Both the position numbers and the translations under genes were made by a program. Positions 16,660 to 25,575 of a stretch of 64,000 nucleotides of DNA are shown in pieces. Below the pieces are notes generated by a model. It worked only from the letters and a program-made list of their open reading frames with translations. It was not told the origin of the DNA and did not search any database. Origin of the DNA: Microcoleus sp. CAWBG506 (GTDB lineage: Bacteria; Cyanobacteriota; Cyanobacteriia; Cyanobacteriales; Microcoleaceae); contig JAHREW010000011.1 of NCBI GenBank assembly GCA_020883125.1, positions 92,506 through 156,505 on the forward strand, read 5' to 3'. The first letter of the stretch is position 1. Every line of letters begins with the position of its first letter.

Positions 16660-17223
16660 ATGACTAAAATCTGTGGTTCAAGACAAATAATCTTAGTAAC
16701 TGGTGCCGCCAGATCCGGCAAAAGTGAATTAGCAGAAACTATGGCAGCAGATTCGGGAAAATCAGTAATTTATGTGGCTACAGGTGAGGTTGACCAGGCA
16801 GATATGGAATGGCAAAATCGCATTGAGCGTCACAAAAATCGCCGTCCGCATGATTGGAAAACTCTAGAAGTGCTCCAGGACTTGTCAGCAGTTATACGAT
16901 CGACCGATCGCTCAAATTGCTTGTTAATTGATTCCCTCGGAACTTGGACGGCAAATCTTTTGGAAGAAGAACCCACTGTTTGGGAACAGACACAACAAGA
17001 TTTGCTGGCTAGTTTACACTCCGCCATGGCCGATGTAATTTTGGTAGGAGAGGAAACCGGATGGGGAGTAGTGCCTGCTTATCCAGCGGGACGGCTATTT
17101 CGCGATCGCCTCGGCACTCTTGTCCGCCACATCGGGGCGATCGCCGATGGTGTTTATCTCGCCACCGGAGGTTACGCCTTGAATCTCACGGCTCTAGGCA
17201 CACGGCTTCCCGCTACCAAATAA
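16660..17223 (+). CDS. cobU: Adenosylcobinamide kinase / GTP:adenosylcobinamide-phosphate guanylyltransferase
   Basis: A 187-residue CobU. It shows the P-loop LVTGAARSGKSELAE, the IERHKNRRP segment with the guanylylated His, LLIDSLGTW and the C-terminal EETGWGVVPAYPAGRLFRDR. It carries out two steps in assembling the cobalamin nucleotide loop: phosphorylation of adenosylcobinamide and transfer of GMP. It is transcribed alone; I see no cobalamin riboswitch in the 160 bp upstream. Confidence 0.92.
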   Translation: MTKICGSRQIILVTGAARSGKSELAETMAADSGKSVIYVATGEVDQADMEWQNRIERHKNRRPHDWKTLEVLQDLSAVIRSTDRSNCLLIDSLGTWTANLLEEEPTVWEQTQQDLLASLHSAMADVILVGEETGWGVVPAYPAGRLFRDRLGTLVRHIGAIADGVYLATGGYALNLTALGTRLPATK

Positions 17224-17632
17224 CACTCCGACGGGCGATCGACTTTAGAGAAAATATAAGTTTCAAACTCCACAAAATGAGTTAAAATCAGATAAATACT
17301 TCACCTTCACAAAAAACTCTACCTTAGATAATTGTTCCTCCAGAAATATCTCCCTACCCCCACCACCTAAATTGCCAAACAAAATCAATACTTTGTTTCC
17401 AGACATGGGTGCATCTGTGTTTGGCAAATATATTCGTAGGGGCGAAGCATGACCGCTGTAAATCTTTGGTGATCGCTAATAAATTGTCTGCGGTCATGCT
17501 TCGCCTATGCAAAATCGGGATGCTCCCCCCGACATCCCCCTTAAGGAGGAAGTTTTCTAGTTTATAAAATAGGTAAAAAATGAAGCAGGAAAGTCTAAAA
17601 TAAACAATTGCTTGAAAGGTTGAATAAAAGCT
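17224..17632. repeat. Intergenic region with a 16-bp inverted repeat of a dispersed family
   Basis: No gene is seen. GGCGAAGCATGACCGC (17441-17456) pairs perfectly with 17490-17505. The flanks (caaatatattcgtaggggcgaagc, cgggatgctcccc) recur near 20325-20375 and 34645-34730, which marks a dispersed palindromic element. A T-rich stretch around 17550 precedes the next gene. Confidence 0.65.
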
Positions 17633-18055
17633 ATGGCATCAGAATATCAAGTGAGAAAATATATTGCTTACTGGTTTCAGCTAGGCAAAAAAGTATTAAT
17701 TGGCAACGGTTCCGAAGCATTGCTGCCCAAACCAGTAATGACGGGCGATCGCTACAGCCAAGAATTTGAAGAATGCTGGCAAAAAATAATCTCCCCCGAC
17801 AGCGGAGACTGTTATCTCGAAGGCACAAAGGAAACCATAGGCGAACTACTGACACCTGCTTGGGAAATCAGTCCCTGCGCCCGTTGTGCCATGCCCGTAC
17901 CCTTGCGGGCTTCGGGAATGCCCGCCGAGTGCTGTCCCTGTAACGACTTAGCCCACTGGCCCAATACGGAAATACCTCAACCTCGATCGCCAGTCAGCAG
18001 CCAATTGCAACTGTCAGGAATTCGCGATCGACTCCTCAACTTAAGCCACGAGTAG
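17633..18055 (+). CDS. Uncharacterised cyanobacterial protein with Cys cluster
   Basis: A 140-residue soluble protein I do not recognise by function. It begins MASEYQVRKYIAYWFQLGKK and has a central Cys-rich segment with CARCAMP, then AECCPCNDL, arranged as in a zinc ribbon (two CxxC-like knuckles about 18 residues apart). The pattern looks conserved rather than random, and start and length look natural. It lies between cobU and a UbiB-like kinase with no tight coupling to either. Confidence 0.68.
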   Translation: MASEYQVRKYIAYWFQLGKKVLIGNGSEALLPKPVMTGDRYSQEFEECWQKIISPDSGDCYLEGTKETIGELLTPAWEISPCARCAMPVPLRASGMPAECCPCNDLAHWPNTEIPQPRSPVSSQLQLSGIRDRLLNLSHE

Positions 18056-18160
18056 CCGTTACGAAAATCTTCTTTTTCCTTTTCCTTTTTGACTCGGACG
18101 TCTTCCTTCATCCTTAAATTGTTACAATATGTTTACAATGCTTCACATTAGGTCTGAGTT

Positions 18161-20242
18161 ATGAATGTCAAGACTGTATCGCCAGCCTCCCCGCCAACTT
18201 ATGCAAATTCTGCGACTCAGCCTGTACTCGGCAATCTCAAAGATGCAAACACCATTCCCCTACCAGCAGTACCAGTCGCAATAGAGACAGACACCGTAAC
18301 CTCCGAAGTCCTCAAATCAGCCAGAGACATAGCTTTCGAGTTAGCCGGAGAAGCTGTTCGATACGATCCAGTGGCGATCGCAGCCGAATACAAAAATCGC
18401 CCTCTAGAAGTCTGGGGAAGACTACTGAGTGTGATTTGGACATTTTTCGGCTTTACCTTCAGTTTGTGGTTCGACGGCAAAACAGGCCGCACCGCCACCA
18501 ACGAAAAGCGTCGCGCCGCCAGACTACGAGAAATTCTCAGTCAACTAGGCCCAGCTTTCATCAAAATCGGACAAGCACTCTCAACCAGACCAGACTTAGT
18601 ACCCCCAGCATATCTAGAAGAACTCACAACCCTGCAAGACCAATTACCACCCTTTCCCAACGAAGTAGCATATCAATTTATCCAGGAAGAATTGGGTGCC
18701 CACCCCAGAGAAATCTACGCAGAAATCAGCCCCGATCCCATCGCCGCAGCATCTCTCGGACAAGTCTACAAAGGTAAACTCAAAACCGGAGAAACCGTCG
18801 CGATCAAAGTCCAACGACCAGGCTTAGCCGAAAACATTGGTTTAGACATCTACATCCTGCGGCGCGTCGCACTCTGGGCACAAAACAACTTCAAAATGAT
18901 TCGCAGCGACCTCGCAGGAATTATGGACGAATTGGGCGAACGCATTTACGAAGAAATGGACTACACCCACGAAGGACAAAATGCCGAACGTTTTAGAGAA
19001 CTCTACGGCCACCTTAAAGATATTTACGTTCCCAGTATCTACTGGCAATATACCCGCCGTCGCGTCTTGACAATGGAGTGGATCACAGGCATCAAACTCA
19101 CCAATTTAGAAGCCGTCAAAGCTCAAGGAATCGACGCTCCTTACTTAATTGAAGTGGGCGTGCAATGCTCCCTCAGACAACTCCTGGAACACGGTTTTTT
19201 TCACGCTGACCCCCATCCAGGCAATCTTTTGGCAACTCCCGACGGTAAGTTAGCTTATCTCGACTTCGGCATGATGAGCGAAGTGAAACCATATCAAAGA
19301 TACGGCTTATTAGAAGCTGTAGTCCATTTAGTGAATCGCGACTTTGAAGGTTTAGCCAAAGATTATGTCAAGTTAGATTTTTTAACACCAGACACCGATT
19401 TAACACCAATTATTCCCGCCTTAGCAAGAGTATTTAACAATGCTTTGGGTGCTAGCGTCGCCGAACTAAATTTCAAAAGCATTACAGACGAACTATCGGC
19501 AGTGATGTACGAATATCCCTTCCGAGTTCCAGCCTACTATGCTTTAATTATTCGATCGCTCGTCACCTTAGAAGGCATTGCAATCAACGTTGACCCCGAA
19601 TTTAAAGTCCTCAGCAAAGCCTATCCCTACGTCGCCAAACGGCTGTTGAGCGACCCCGCACCAGAATTGAGAACATCTCTCCAAGAGTTGTTATTCAAAC
19701 AAGGAGAATTCCGCTGGAATCGGTTAGAAAACTTACTCAACAATGCCCGCGATAGCGAAGACTACGACATCAGCAAAATCCTGAACCAAGCATTAGACTA
19801 TTTATTTTCTCAAAGAGGAGACTTTATTCGCGATCGCATAGTCCTGGAATTAGTCAAAAGTCTCGACACACTTTCCAACAACGCCTTTGCTAATGCTAAA
19901 TCAGTAGTCGGCGAATGGTTTGGAGTCAAACCAAATCCACCGATGGTTTCACAAACGGAACAAAAAAACCTAGAACACATCAAACGGATTTGGGATATTT
20001 TGCAATCAACCCCCGGTTTTGACAGCATGAAAGTATTACAACTACTTCCCCAGTTGTTAGTGAAACCAGAAGTGCAAAATATGGGCCAACAAGTAGTCGG
20101 CGGTTTAGCTCAAAGAGTCGTGGCTAGGGTAATTCGAGAGTTTTTACTTTCCCAAGAACCGGCGGTGATTTCCGGGGAAACAAACTATCCTAAAACTCCA
20201 CCTCAGTTGTCTTTGCCGGCGGCTAATAGCAAATCCTATTAA
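18161..20242 (+). CDS. UbiB/ABC1-family atypical kinase (AarF)
   Basis: A 693-residue member of the UbiB/ABC1 family. Family landmarks: KIGQ at residues 135-138 followed by STRPDLVP, the alanine-rich nucleotide loop AAASLGQVYKG, the lysine motif VAIKVQRPG, HGFFHADPHPGNLL with catalytic residues, and LDFGMM. The C-terminal 150 residues are an extension common in cyanobacterial and plastid forms. These proteins support plastoquinone/tocopherol metabolism at membranes; ATPase rather than protein kinase activity is likely. A second, shorter paralogue is at 46911. Confidence 0.88.
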   Translation: MNVKTVSPASPPTYANSATQPVLGNLKDANTIPLPAVPVAIETDTVTSEVLKSARDIAFELAGEAVRYDPVAIAAEYKNRPLEVWGRLLSVIWTFFGFTFSLWFDGKTGRTATNEKRRAARLREILSQLGPAFIKIGQALSTRPDLVPPAYLEELTTLQDQLPPFPNEVAYQFIQEELGAHPREIYAEISPDPIAAASLGQVYKGKLKTGETVAIKVQRPGLAENIGLDIYILRRVALWAQNNFKMIRSDLAGIMDELGERIYEEMDYTHEGQNAERFRELYGHLKDIYVPSIYWQYTRRRVLTMEWITGIKLTNLEAVKAQGIDAPYLIEVGVQCSLRQLLEHGFFHADPHPGNLLATPDGKLAYLDFGMMSEVKPYQRYGLLEAVVHLVNRDFEGLAKDYVKLDFLTPDTDLTPIIPALARVFNNALGASVAELNFKSITDELSAVMYEYPFRVPAYYALIIRSLVTLEGIAINVDPEFKVLSKAYPYVAKRLLSDPAPELRTSLQELLFKQGEFRWNRLENLLNNARDSEDYDISKILNQALDYLFSQRGDFIRDRIVLELVKSLDTLSNNAFANAKSVVGEWFGVKPNPPMVSQTEQKNLEHIKRIWDILQSTPGFDSMKVLQLLPQLLVKPEVQNMGQQVVGGLAQRVVARVIREFLLSQEPAVISGETNYPKTPPQLSLPAANSKSY

Positions 20243-20431
20243 TTCGGTAAGGTGCGTCGCTACTGAATCCCGGCACATCGCCATCATCGTTTCAGGCGAA
20301 GCACCCTACTTTTATTTGAATGATGGGAGCATCCCGATTGTGCATAGGCGAAGCATCGTACGAATATATTTGCACTCATTGAGATGTACCCTGGATGATT
20401 CGGATACTTCCACCCTTGACACCCTCATCAA

Positions 20432-21634
20432 CTAAACGTCAGGCAATTTATACTGTCCCACAATCCGCTTAGCATATTCCGGTACATGAGCCTCCAATTT
20501 ATCTGGGTAATTCCGCTTCACGTACAGATAATTGCGAGTGAAATGAGAATCAATAGAAAACCTAGCATATTCCAAACCCTTCGGTCCAATTCTCTCAATA
20601 AAAACTCCCATTAACTTCGCCGCCCACATCGGCAAAGTCACCCCTTTTTCATAAGCCGGAATGCTTTGCTGAACCGCCTCTTTTCTGTTTCCCTGAGACA
20701 TCACCGGTTGAGTATTTAACAGATCGCTTACCAAATCTAACATCTCTTTTCCAGTATCATTTCGCACCACAATCCACTGCCAGCCGAAAGGTGCACCCAT
20801 GTAGCCCACAACTAAATCTGCCAAGGAATTGACATAATCAAAACAGCTCAAACAAGAAGGAGCAAAAACATCCTTCAATTCCTTAGTATTCAATCCAAAG
20901 AACGGCACTTTTTCCACCGAACCATCTTCGTGTTTGAAGTGAACATTAAAGTCTTGCATAAACTCGTAAGACAGAACTGTTTCGGGAGAACGGCTAGTGG
21001 TATCTAGGAATTTTTGCAACCCAGCGCGACTAACATTATCCACACAGGGAGTTCCCAAAACATAGAGCTTTTCTAAACCCAGTTTTTTCTCAACAGTTCG
21101 CAAAGCTTGAATTTGACATCCCACCCCAATTACTAACAGCCGCTTCATCCCAGATTTTTCGATTTGTTCCAATACAGAAAGGTTGGGAGAAAGAGTCGGT
21201 TTATTGACTTTTGCAGCGAGAATTTCTTCGCGAGTTGTGGCAATAATCGGCATCGGTTGAAAGCGGTCTTCTTTGGTATTTTGGACGCAAACAACGCCTT
21301 CTACAATCCCTTTTTCGAGCATTTCAATCGCAATTGTGCTGACGATTCCCGTCCACTGAGCGCCCTCGATCGGCTCTTTTTTGCGAGCGGCCATCATATT
21401 TTGACTGACTCCGAAATACCAATCGTCTGGATTGTCGAGATTGCGCGATCGCCCGTGAATCTCTGCTTCCAGTTCCGCGATGTGCTGTGTTAAGAAAGCA
21501 CAAGATTCCTTGACATAATGGATATAATATGTATCGCACAAACCGCACTCGCTGCAAAGTTCTTTCGCGGGGCGGCGGCTACCTGGTTTGAGGGCTTTGG
21601 ATTTTTGGTGCTTAGTAGAATCTATTGCGGTCAT
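20432..21634 (-). CDS. bciB: F420-dehydrogenase-like 3,8-divinyl chlorophyllide 8-vinyl reductase (BciB type)
   Basis: A 400-residue protein with N- and C-terminal FrhB/FdhB domains. Cysteine motifs for iron-sulfur clusters are present: CSECGLCDTYY near residue 35 and APSCLSCFDY near 270, plus IGVGCQIQALR and GTPCVDN. In cyanobacteria this family contains the ferredoxin-dependent divinyl reductase of chlorophyll synthesis (slr1923 type); the plant relative reduces 7-hydroxymethyl chlorophyll a. I favour the divinyl reductase role because it is the usual cyanobacterial member. It is transcribed alone. Confidence 0.8.
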   Translation of the reverse strand: MTAIDSTKHQKSKALKPGSRRPAKELCSECGLCDTYYIHYVKESCAFLTQHIAELEAEIHGRSRNLDNPDDWYFGVSQNMMAARKKEPIEGAQWTGIVSTIAIEMLEKGIVEGVVCVQNTKEDRFQPMPIIATTREEILAAKVNKPTLSPNLSVLEQIEKSGMKRLLVIGVGCQIQALRTVEKKLGLEKLYVLGTPCVDNVSRAGLQKFLDTTSRSPETVLSYEFMQDFNVHFKHEDGSVEKVPFFGLNTKELKDVFAPSCLSCFDYVNSLADLVVGYMGAPFGWQWIVVRNDTGKEMLDLVSDLLNTQPVMSQGNRKEAVQQSIPAYEKGVTLPMWAAKLMGVFIERIGPKGLEYARFSIDSHFTRNYLYVKRNYPDKLEAHVPEYAKRIVGQYKLPDV

Positions 21635-21735
21635 CTAAATTACTTATTTTATGCAGATATGGCTATCATGAGAATATCACACCAATTCAGGTTAATTTGT
21701 TTCTTTATTCTTTCTTTCAGTCCGCGCAGGCGGAC

Positions 21736-21840
21736 TTCGTTTGTGTAGACGCGATTTCAATCGCCGAGTCTTCGTTTGTGTAGACGCGATTTCAATCGCC
21801 GAGTCTTCGTTTGTGTAGACGCGATTTCAATCGCCGAGTC
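21736..21840. repeat. Three tandem copies of a 35-bp repeat
   Basis: Three exact 35-bp units beginning ttcgtttgtgtagacgcg and ending atcgccgagtc run without spacers between bciB and the slipin gene. Each unit contains the inverted pair gcgatttcaatcgc. Diverged relatives lie at 13150-13200 and 30080-30165. Without unique spacers it is not a CRISPR array. Confidence 0.85.
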
Positions 21841-21850
21841 TAAATAGCTA

Positions 21851-23437
21851 TCACTCCCGATTGATCCGAATCAAATCCGTCAAAATACTATCCAAACTCC
21901 CATTAACTTGAATCCTATCAATCTTCTCCGCAATCCTTTCCAAAACCTCCAATTCCTTCAAACGCAAAGCCACAGGATTATCCTCCATCACCTTCGCAGT
22001 ATTCAACATACTCCGAGTAGCAGCAGTCTCCTCCCTGCGCCTAACTCCATTTGCTTGAGCCGATTTTTCCGCTTCCACAACCTTGCTTAAAATCGCCTTA
22101 ATTTCGCCAGGTAAAATAATATCTTTGATACCTACAGAATCGACTTCAATGCCATAATCTGTGGTTTTGGCGCAGATATATTCAGATATACTGCGATCGA
22201 TCGCGCCTTTGCTCTCCAACAACCCATCCAGAGTCTGTTCCCCCACCGCACTGCGCAAAGCAAACTGCAATTCCTTGTACAAAAATCCCGCAATATCCGA
22301 CAAACTATTTTTAGCCATCAGCGGATCTCGGATGCGATATCCAGCCGTCAAATTCAAGCGCAAAGGTACTTTATCCTTTGACAAGATATCTTGACCAGAT
22401 ACCTCAATATTTTGTAAGCGCAAATCAATTACTTCCGTTTGAAAAGAGCGCCCAAACTTCCACCAAGCATGAATTCCTGGTGGCAATTGCGATTGAAACT
22501 CTTGATTGATATATAATAGTCCAACGTGCTGTGCCGGAACTTCACAAAGATACAAATACTTGGCACAGGTTGATAAAGCTTCTGGGGAACCAGCCACCAA
22601 CTCAGCTATTAAACGATGATCTAAATTAACATCAGTATTGATGTCAATTATTTCCACGTCAACACCTTGCCAAAATAGCTGGCGGCTTGTCGGTGGCAAA
22701 AAAGCAATAACTTTTCCCCGATCGCGCACAATAGCAATTTGATGACCCAGTAATTGCACAAGTTCGCAGTAGGCTACTACAAAATCGGGATGTTTTTCAA
22801 TCAGCACATTTTCTTGAGGAAATTCAGGACTAGGAATGACTCGACTCAGATTGCGAACTGTGACATCTCGATCCACAGACCAAAAAGCATATTCTCCTGA
22901 TTCTAGAGGGCGCACAAAATTATTCTGCACGTACAGTAAACCTAGTTCGTATTCGGAAATTTGAAACTTTTTCAGTCCTTGCAAAGTGAGCGATCGCACT
23001 TTTTGCACAAACTCAGCCGGCAATTCTAAATTCTCGTCTAAATTGAACACATGATACTCTACTTCAATAAAACCGCGCCAAAACGCCCGCAATTGATTCG
23101 GCAAAATACTTATCCAATTTTGACCCAAACGCACTAAAGCTGTTTGATTGAATTCTGTTCTGACAATTAACAGATGTTCTTGCAGTTCGGTGCCGTGGTT
23201 TCTCAGCAATAGTTCTAAGTTGTCAATCTTCGCTTCTGGCTGGTTGCGATCGTAGCTTTTTAGGTTCCAATAGCTACCAAAATAGGTGTATGTACCGGGG
23301 AGCAAAATTTTCTTAAAGTCGCTCCGGTGATATAAGATTCCGATTTGGTTAGGTTGGATATAAAAGGTTTTCCACATAGAAATTTTTAGAGATAATTTGG
23401 GCAGGCGAAACCAGCGAAAAAGATTTAATTTAAACAT
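21851..23437 (-). CDS. SPFH/band-7 (slipin-like) protein with repeated N-terminal modules
   Basis: A 528-residue protein. The SPFH domain occupies about residues 295-470 (LRLQNIEVSGQDILSKDKVP, then VGIKDIILPGEIKAIL) and is followed by a charged helix. Before and into it runs a module used three times: IGILYHRSDFKKILLPGTY, LGLLYVQNNF...LESGEYAFW and VGLLYINQEF...LPPGIHAWW. Slipins scaffold membrane microdomains, and related forms occur beside RNA-repair genes in other bacteria. Its start has a good ribosome site (AAGAAGG). It lies 51 nt downstream of one retron-like RNA core and follows the reverse transcriptase gene on the same strand, so it is a candidate retron partner. Confidence 0.85.
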   Translation of the reverse strand: MFKLNLFRWFRLPKLSLKISMWKTFYIQPNQIGILYHRSDFKKILLPGTYTYFGSYWNLKSYDRNQPEAKIDNLELLLRNHGTELQEHLLIVRTEFNQTALVRLGQNWISILPNQLRAFWRGFIEVEYHVFNLDENLELPAEFVQKVRSLTLQGLKKFQISEYELGLLYVQNNFVRPLESGEYAFWSVDRDVTVRNLSRVIPSPEFPQENVLIEKHPDFVVAYCELVQLLGHQIAIVRDRGKVIAFLPPTSRQLFWQGVDVEIIDINTDVNLDHRLIAELVAGSPEALSTCAKYLYLCEVPAQHVGLLYINQEFQSQLPPGIHAWWKFGRSFQTEVIDLRLQNIEVSGQDILSKDKVPLRLNLTAGYRIRDPLMAKNSLSDIAGFLYKELQFALRSAVGEQTLDGLLESKGAIDRSISEYICAKTTDYGIEVDSVGIKDIILPGEIKAILSKVVEAEKSAQANGVRRREETAATRSMLNTAKVMEDNPVALRLKELEVLERIAEKIDRIQVNGSLDSILTDLIRINRE

Positions 23438-23488
23438 CGATCGCCTTCTTGGTATCTATTTGTAATACATATACTACAATATTTTTTT

Positions 23489-23751
23489 AACTCTGTCAAG
23501 TGCAAGTGCTTACAGTTCAGATGCGGGCATTCAGAGCCTCCAAAACTGGATTAAGATTGTCGCTACTTCTCCTAAACCACCTTTCAGCAATCTCGAAAAA
23601 GATAGCAATTCTCAAATATGCCGATCGCCCAACCCATCCAAAATCCCCGCAGGAAAATCGGATGCAAGCAAAGCGAAGGGACACACTCAAGTCAGGGAGA
23701 GATACAGTTGCGCGAGCTTCTTAACTGCTATAAACACTTGCACGACAGAGT
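23489..23751 (-). ncRNA. Retron-type RNA core, copy A
   Basis: Read on the minus strand, the 5' end CTCTGTC.GTGCAAGTGTTTA (a1, about 23751-23730) pairs with TAAGCACTTGCAC..GACAGAG (a2, 23489-23515). Directly after a1 comes UAGC (AGC at 23729-23727), the position where retron RNAs carry the priming guanosine. A GC-rich hairpin region and an ATCTTTTTCGAGAT stem-loop lie inside. a1 and a2 differ from copy B at several positions while pairing is kept, which argues for selection on the fold. The core ends 51 nt before the slipin start. Confidence 0.68.
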
Positions 23752-23851
23752 AATTAACACAAAAGAAGTTTTATGGGATTTAGGTTTTTCCCAATACCAT
23801 TAAATTGTCGCCTTGTCCCAAACAAGGTGCCCGTACCCAGGGCCAGGTGTT

Positions 23852-23922
23852 GGAAAGTGTAGGAATCGAACCTACTACAAATCGGCGATACACCGATCGC
23901 TCTACCAGCGAGCTAACTTTCG
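23852..23922 (-). tRNA. tRNA-like fold in leader of copy A (atypical anticodon loop)
   Basis: A 71-nt cloverleaf is visible: acceptor CGAAAGT/ACTTTCC (six pairs, terminal mismatch), D arm GCTC...GAGC, anticodon stem ATCGG/CCGAT with loop TGTATCG, and a perfect T arm GTAGG-TTCGATT-CCTAC. The base before the putative anticodon is G rather than the nearly universal U33, so it is unlikely to decode normally. It belongs to a repeat unit whose other copy has further tRNA-like folds, suggesting a structural or processing role. Confidence 0.5.
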
Positions 23923-24109
23923 GGGTGAACTTTAGAGGGTGAAATAGTTAAAAGCACTGGGCGGTATACGCTGTTAACAAAGGTTAGCGCACCGGTCGGG
24001 CAGACAGAACCCGAACCACAGCTTTGTGACTTTTTTACTATTCGATTTCCAGCATAGCACAAGGAAAAATCCGTCAGCTAAAATTTTATATAATTTAGTA
24101 ATTGCGGTA

Positions 24110-25174
24110 TTATTTGCCTTCATATTTCTGCTTGATTCTATCGACACGCAATTGCAATTCTGCACCTTTGCTGGGATTAACCATTGACACGTAATTTGCA
24201 AAGCCAGCAATCGAGGCTATTAAATTAGTTGAATTTCCCCATTTTTTACCTGACAATCCTTCTTGCTCTATTTGATAGAGAGTCGCACGAAAAGATTTTA
24301 AAGTTTTTTTAGATATATTTAATTGCGTGTTGACAACAATACCTGTTACTTCCTGCTGCACCGATCGCCCCATAATTTTAGTTTTATCGCGATTGATGCT
24401 GAAACCCTCAGCAGCAATAATCAATTTAATTTCTTTCATCAAATTAGATATTCGGCGCGCTGCTTCCCCACAGCCAGAAAATGTTAAATCGTCAGCGTAC
24501 CGCGTATAGCAAAACCCAAGATTTTTAGCCGCGATCGCGATCCGGCTGTCCAGATGACGGCAAATTAGATTTGAAATAGCAGGACTTGCAGGCGAGCCTT
24601 GAGGTAAATGACGGTCTCCTGAAGCTGTATAATTAATTTGTCCTTCTTTTTCTATTTCCTTTATTTCAAAAGCGGTACAAATCAATCCGAAAATATTCGC
24701 CGCAGTTTCCGAATAACCCAACCCGCTAAATAATCCTTTGACACGCTTGTATGAAATTGACTGGAAAAAGTCCTGCAAATCTATTTTAACTAGGATATCT
24801 GCACCGACATGAGGTTTAGCGTTGGTGACTGTCGAGCGCTTTTTACAAAATCCATGTGCTGCACTGTGAACTTCTAATTTTTCTAAAATATTATCTAAAA
24901 TCCACCTTTGAGCCGACTTAAGGTTGGGTCCAGGTGCCGCAATACTTCTTTCCTCTCCTGTTTTTTTCGAGATTTTGAAGCGGGTGTAATGCGTAATTGT
25001 GGATGCCGGACTGTTTAATGTCAAAAAGCGCAGTTTTTCCCGGCTAATTCCCATTGCCAAAGCGATTTCTTCAGCGGTGTTCCATTCGGCTAAACCGTGC
25101 AATTGTAAATTTTTTGGATGCCCCTCAGCAGATACAGATGTGACGTGCAATTTATATGTAGCTTTACTTGCCAT
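24110..25174 (-). CDS. Retron reverse transcriptase
   Basis: A 354-residue RT with retron signatures: N-terminal helix EEIALAMGISREKLRFLTLN; AHGFCKKRSTVTNAKPH containing NAxxH (N118, H122); catalytic Asp132 in IDLQDFF; LPQGSPASPAISN; YADD at 226-229; and VTG at 276-278 in the Y region. It has no maturase or endonuclease domain, so it is not a group II intron protein. Retron RTs copy a structured RNA encoded just upstream into branched msDNA, and known systems pair with toxic effectors for phage defence. Here a retron-like RNA core ends 53 nt upstream and a second core follows downstream. No fused effector is present. Confidence 0.93.
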   Translation of the reverse strand: MASKATYKLHVTSVSAEGHPKNLQLHGLAEWNTAEEIALAMGISREKLRFLTLNSPASTITHYTRFKISKKTGEERSIAAPGPNLKSAQRWILDNILEKLEVHSAAHGFCKKRSTVTNAKPHVGADILVKIDLQDFFQSISYKRVKGLFSGLGYSETAANIFGLICTAFEIKEIEKEGQINYTASGDRHLPQGSPASPAISNLICRHLDSRIAIAAKNLGFCYTRYADDLTFSGCGEAARRISNLMKEIKLIIAAEGFSINRDKTKIMGRSVQQEVTGIVVNTQLNISKKTLKSFRATLYQIEQEGLSGKKWGNSTNLIASIAGFANYVSMVNPSKGAELQLRVDRIKQKYEGK

Positions 25175-25227
25175 AATTGCTTACTATTCAATCAATCTAT
25201 AGCATACATACTACAATATTTTTTTTT

Positions 25228-25488
25228 AACTCTGCAAGTGCAAGTGTTTACAGTTCAGATGCGGGCAAAAGCAGCTCCTAGACTGGATTAAGATTATCAC
25301 TACTTCTGCTAAATCACCCGTAGGTAATCTCGAAAAAGATCGTAATGCTCAAATATGCCGATCGCCCTACCAATCCAGAATCCCCGCAGGAAAACCAAAT
25401 CTGAAAAAACGAAGGACATACTCAAATCAGGGAGAGATACAGTTGCACTAGCTCCTTGACTGCTAACAAACACTTGCATCACAGAGTT
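25228..25488 (-). ncRNA. Retron msr-msd-type RNA core, copy B
   Basis: Minus-strand reading: a1 begins AACTCTG...TGCAAGTGTTTG at 25488, and a2 ends AAACACTTGCA..CAGAGTT at 25228-25253. The two pair over at least 18 bp in two blocks. TTAGC immediately follows a1 (AGC at 25464-25462), matching the branching-G context of known retron RNAs. The length of 261 nt, the position just before the RT gene and the same strand all match retron organisation. The msd boundary and cDNA start cannot be placed by eye. Confidence 0.75.
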
Positions 25489-25495
25489 GTAAAAT

Positions 25496-25526
25496 AACGG
25501 ACTCGAACCGTCTTGGGATTTCTCCC
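25496..25526 (-). other. Third tRNA-like (T-arm-like) hairpin next to a1 of copy B
   Basis: GACGG-TTCGAGT-CCGTT forms a five-pair T arm with a standard 7-nt loop (25496-25512), and GGGA-GAAA-TCCC forms a short hairpin at 25515-25526. No D arm is evident. It sits between the Asn-like fold and a1. Copy A lacks it. Confidence 0.45.
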
Positions 25527-25575
25527 GTGCCATTTTTTAGCTTTTCAGGCTACCCGTACCCAGGGCCAGGGTTTT

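Larger units (their letters stand above)
23468..24060 (-). repeat. Long direct repeat copy A (retron RNA unit upstream of slipin)
   Basis: About 590 bp matching 25206-25838 along most of its length, with substitutions and small indels. Shared landmarks in minus-strand order: a 5' hairpin, the GTGCGC and AGCGTATACCG boxes, a tRNA-like fold, CCTGGCCCTGGGTACGGG, the a1/a2-bounded core, and an AT-rich tail with ATATTGTAGTAT. The whole unit lies between the reverse transcriptase stop and the slipin start. Confidence 0.85.

Noticed and set aside
21736..21840. Tandem repeats as a CRISPR array
   Set aside because: Three 35-bp units abut with no spacers, and no cas gene is nearby.
25309..25533. 74-codon open frame on the minus strand
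   Set aside because: It lies wholly inside the retron RNA core and leader of copy B, and in copy A the matching frame is not maintained, so structure rather than coding explains its conservation.
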